DNA of 34,040 nucleotides from Elysia marginata (Eukaryota; Mollusca; Gastropoda; Plakobranchidae). The notes beneath the pieces are model-generated. The model was not told the DNA's origin. It made no database searches and saw only the letters and a program-made list of their open reading frames with translations. The number at the start of each line of letters is the position of its first letter. Position 1 is the first letter of the stretch. The position numbers were made by a program, and so were the translations under genes. Where the stretch lies: positions 447,366 to 481,405 of the forward strand of contig BMAT01011596.1 of assembly GCA_019649035.1 (NCBI GenBank), in the 5' to 3' direction. Below are positions 34,021 through 34,040 of this stretch, piece after piece.

Positions 34021-34040
34021 GGTTGGAATCGAACCTACAA
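34021..34040 (-). mobile_element. tRNA-like B box at the window edge (SINE or tRNA, partial)
   Basis: On the minus strand, GGTTCGATTCC (34035-34025) is a consensus RNA polymerase III B box. The rest of the element would lie beyond the window. With only this half visible, a tRNA gene and a tRNA-derived SINE cannot be told apart. Confidence 0.4.

Overview
Eukaryotic genomic DNA, AT-rich (roughly 64% A+T by eye), with split genes, GT-AG introns, microsatellites and decayed retroelements. The two readable genes are ordinary animal genes. The ferritin protein most resembles molluscan soma (cytosolic) ferritins. With the repeat style, this suggests a mollusc, probably a gastropod; the species cannot be named from the sequence.

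Layout. 1-5300: no gene recognised; a poly-T tract, a SINE head, one copy of a 160-bp dispersed repeat, and three short elements with terminal inverted repeats (3.3-4.3 kb). 5320-9730: a complete four-exon ferritin gene on the minus strand, with polyadenylation signal, TATA box and a 5'UTR iron-responsive element (IRE) whose loop departs from the consensus. 10.1-14.6 kb: non-coding, with compound trinucleotide and CT microsatellites. 14.6-20.1 kb: a retroelement graveyard. It holds SINE heads, an RNase H/C-terminal LINE fragment, a LINE reverse-transcriptase fragment with a 5' inversion of the twin-priming type, a TAG microsatellite, and a LINE endonuclease fragment. 20.1-27.2 kb: no gene recognised; a hairpin, a second copy of the 160-bp repeat, a possible MITE and a GAT microsatellite. 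27274-31512: the last five coding exons of a START-domain lipid-transfer gene (STARD4/5/6 subfamily) on the minus strand, with introns unusually rich in tandem repeats. 31.6-32.3 kb: a 23-bp minisatellite. 33803-33912: a possible single exon on the plus strand of a cyclic-nucleotide-binding-domain protein. The right edge carries a tRNA-like B box.

The two genes are not functionally linked in any way the sequence shows: ferritin stores iron, the START protein carries a lipid. The points most worth checking are the IRE loop variant, the twin-primed LINE inversion, a duplicated exon/intron boundary with a second splice donor in the START gene, and a strong excess of three palindromic octamers (TACATGTA, TAGATCTA, TAGGCCTA). 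I found no convincing new multi-gene system.
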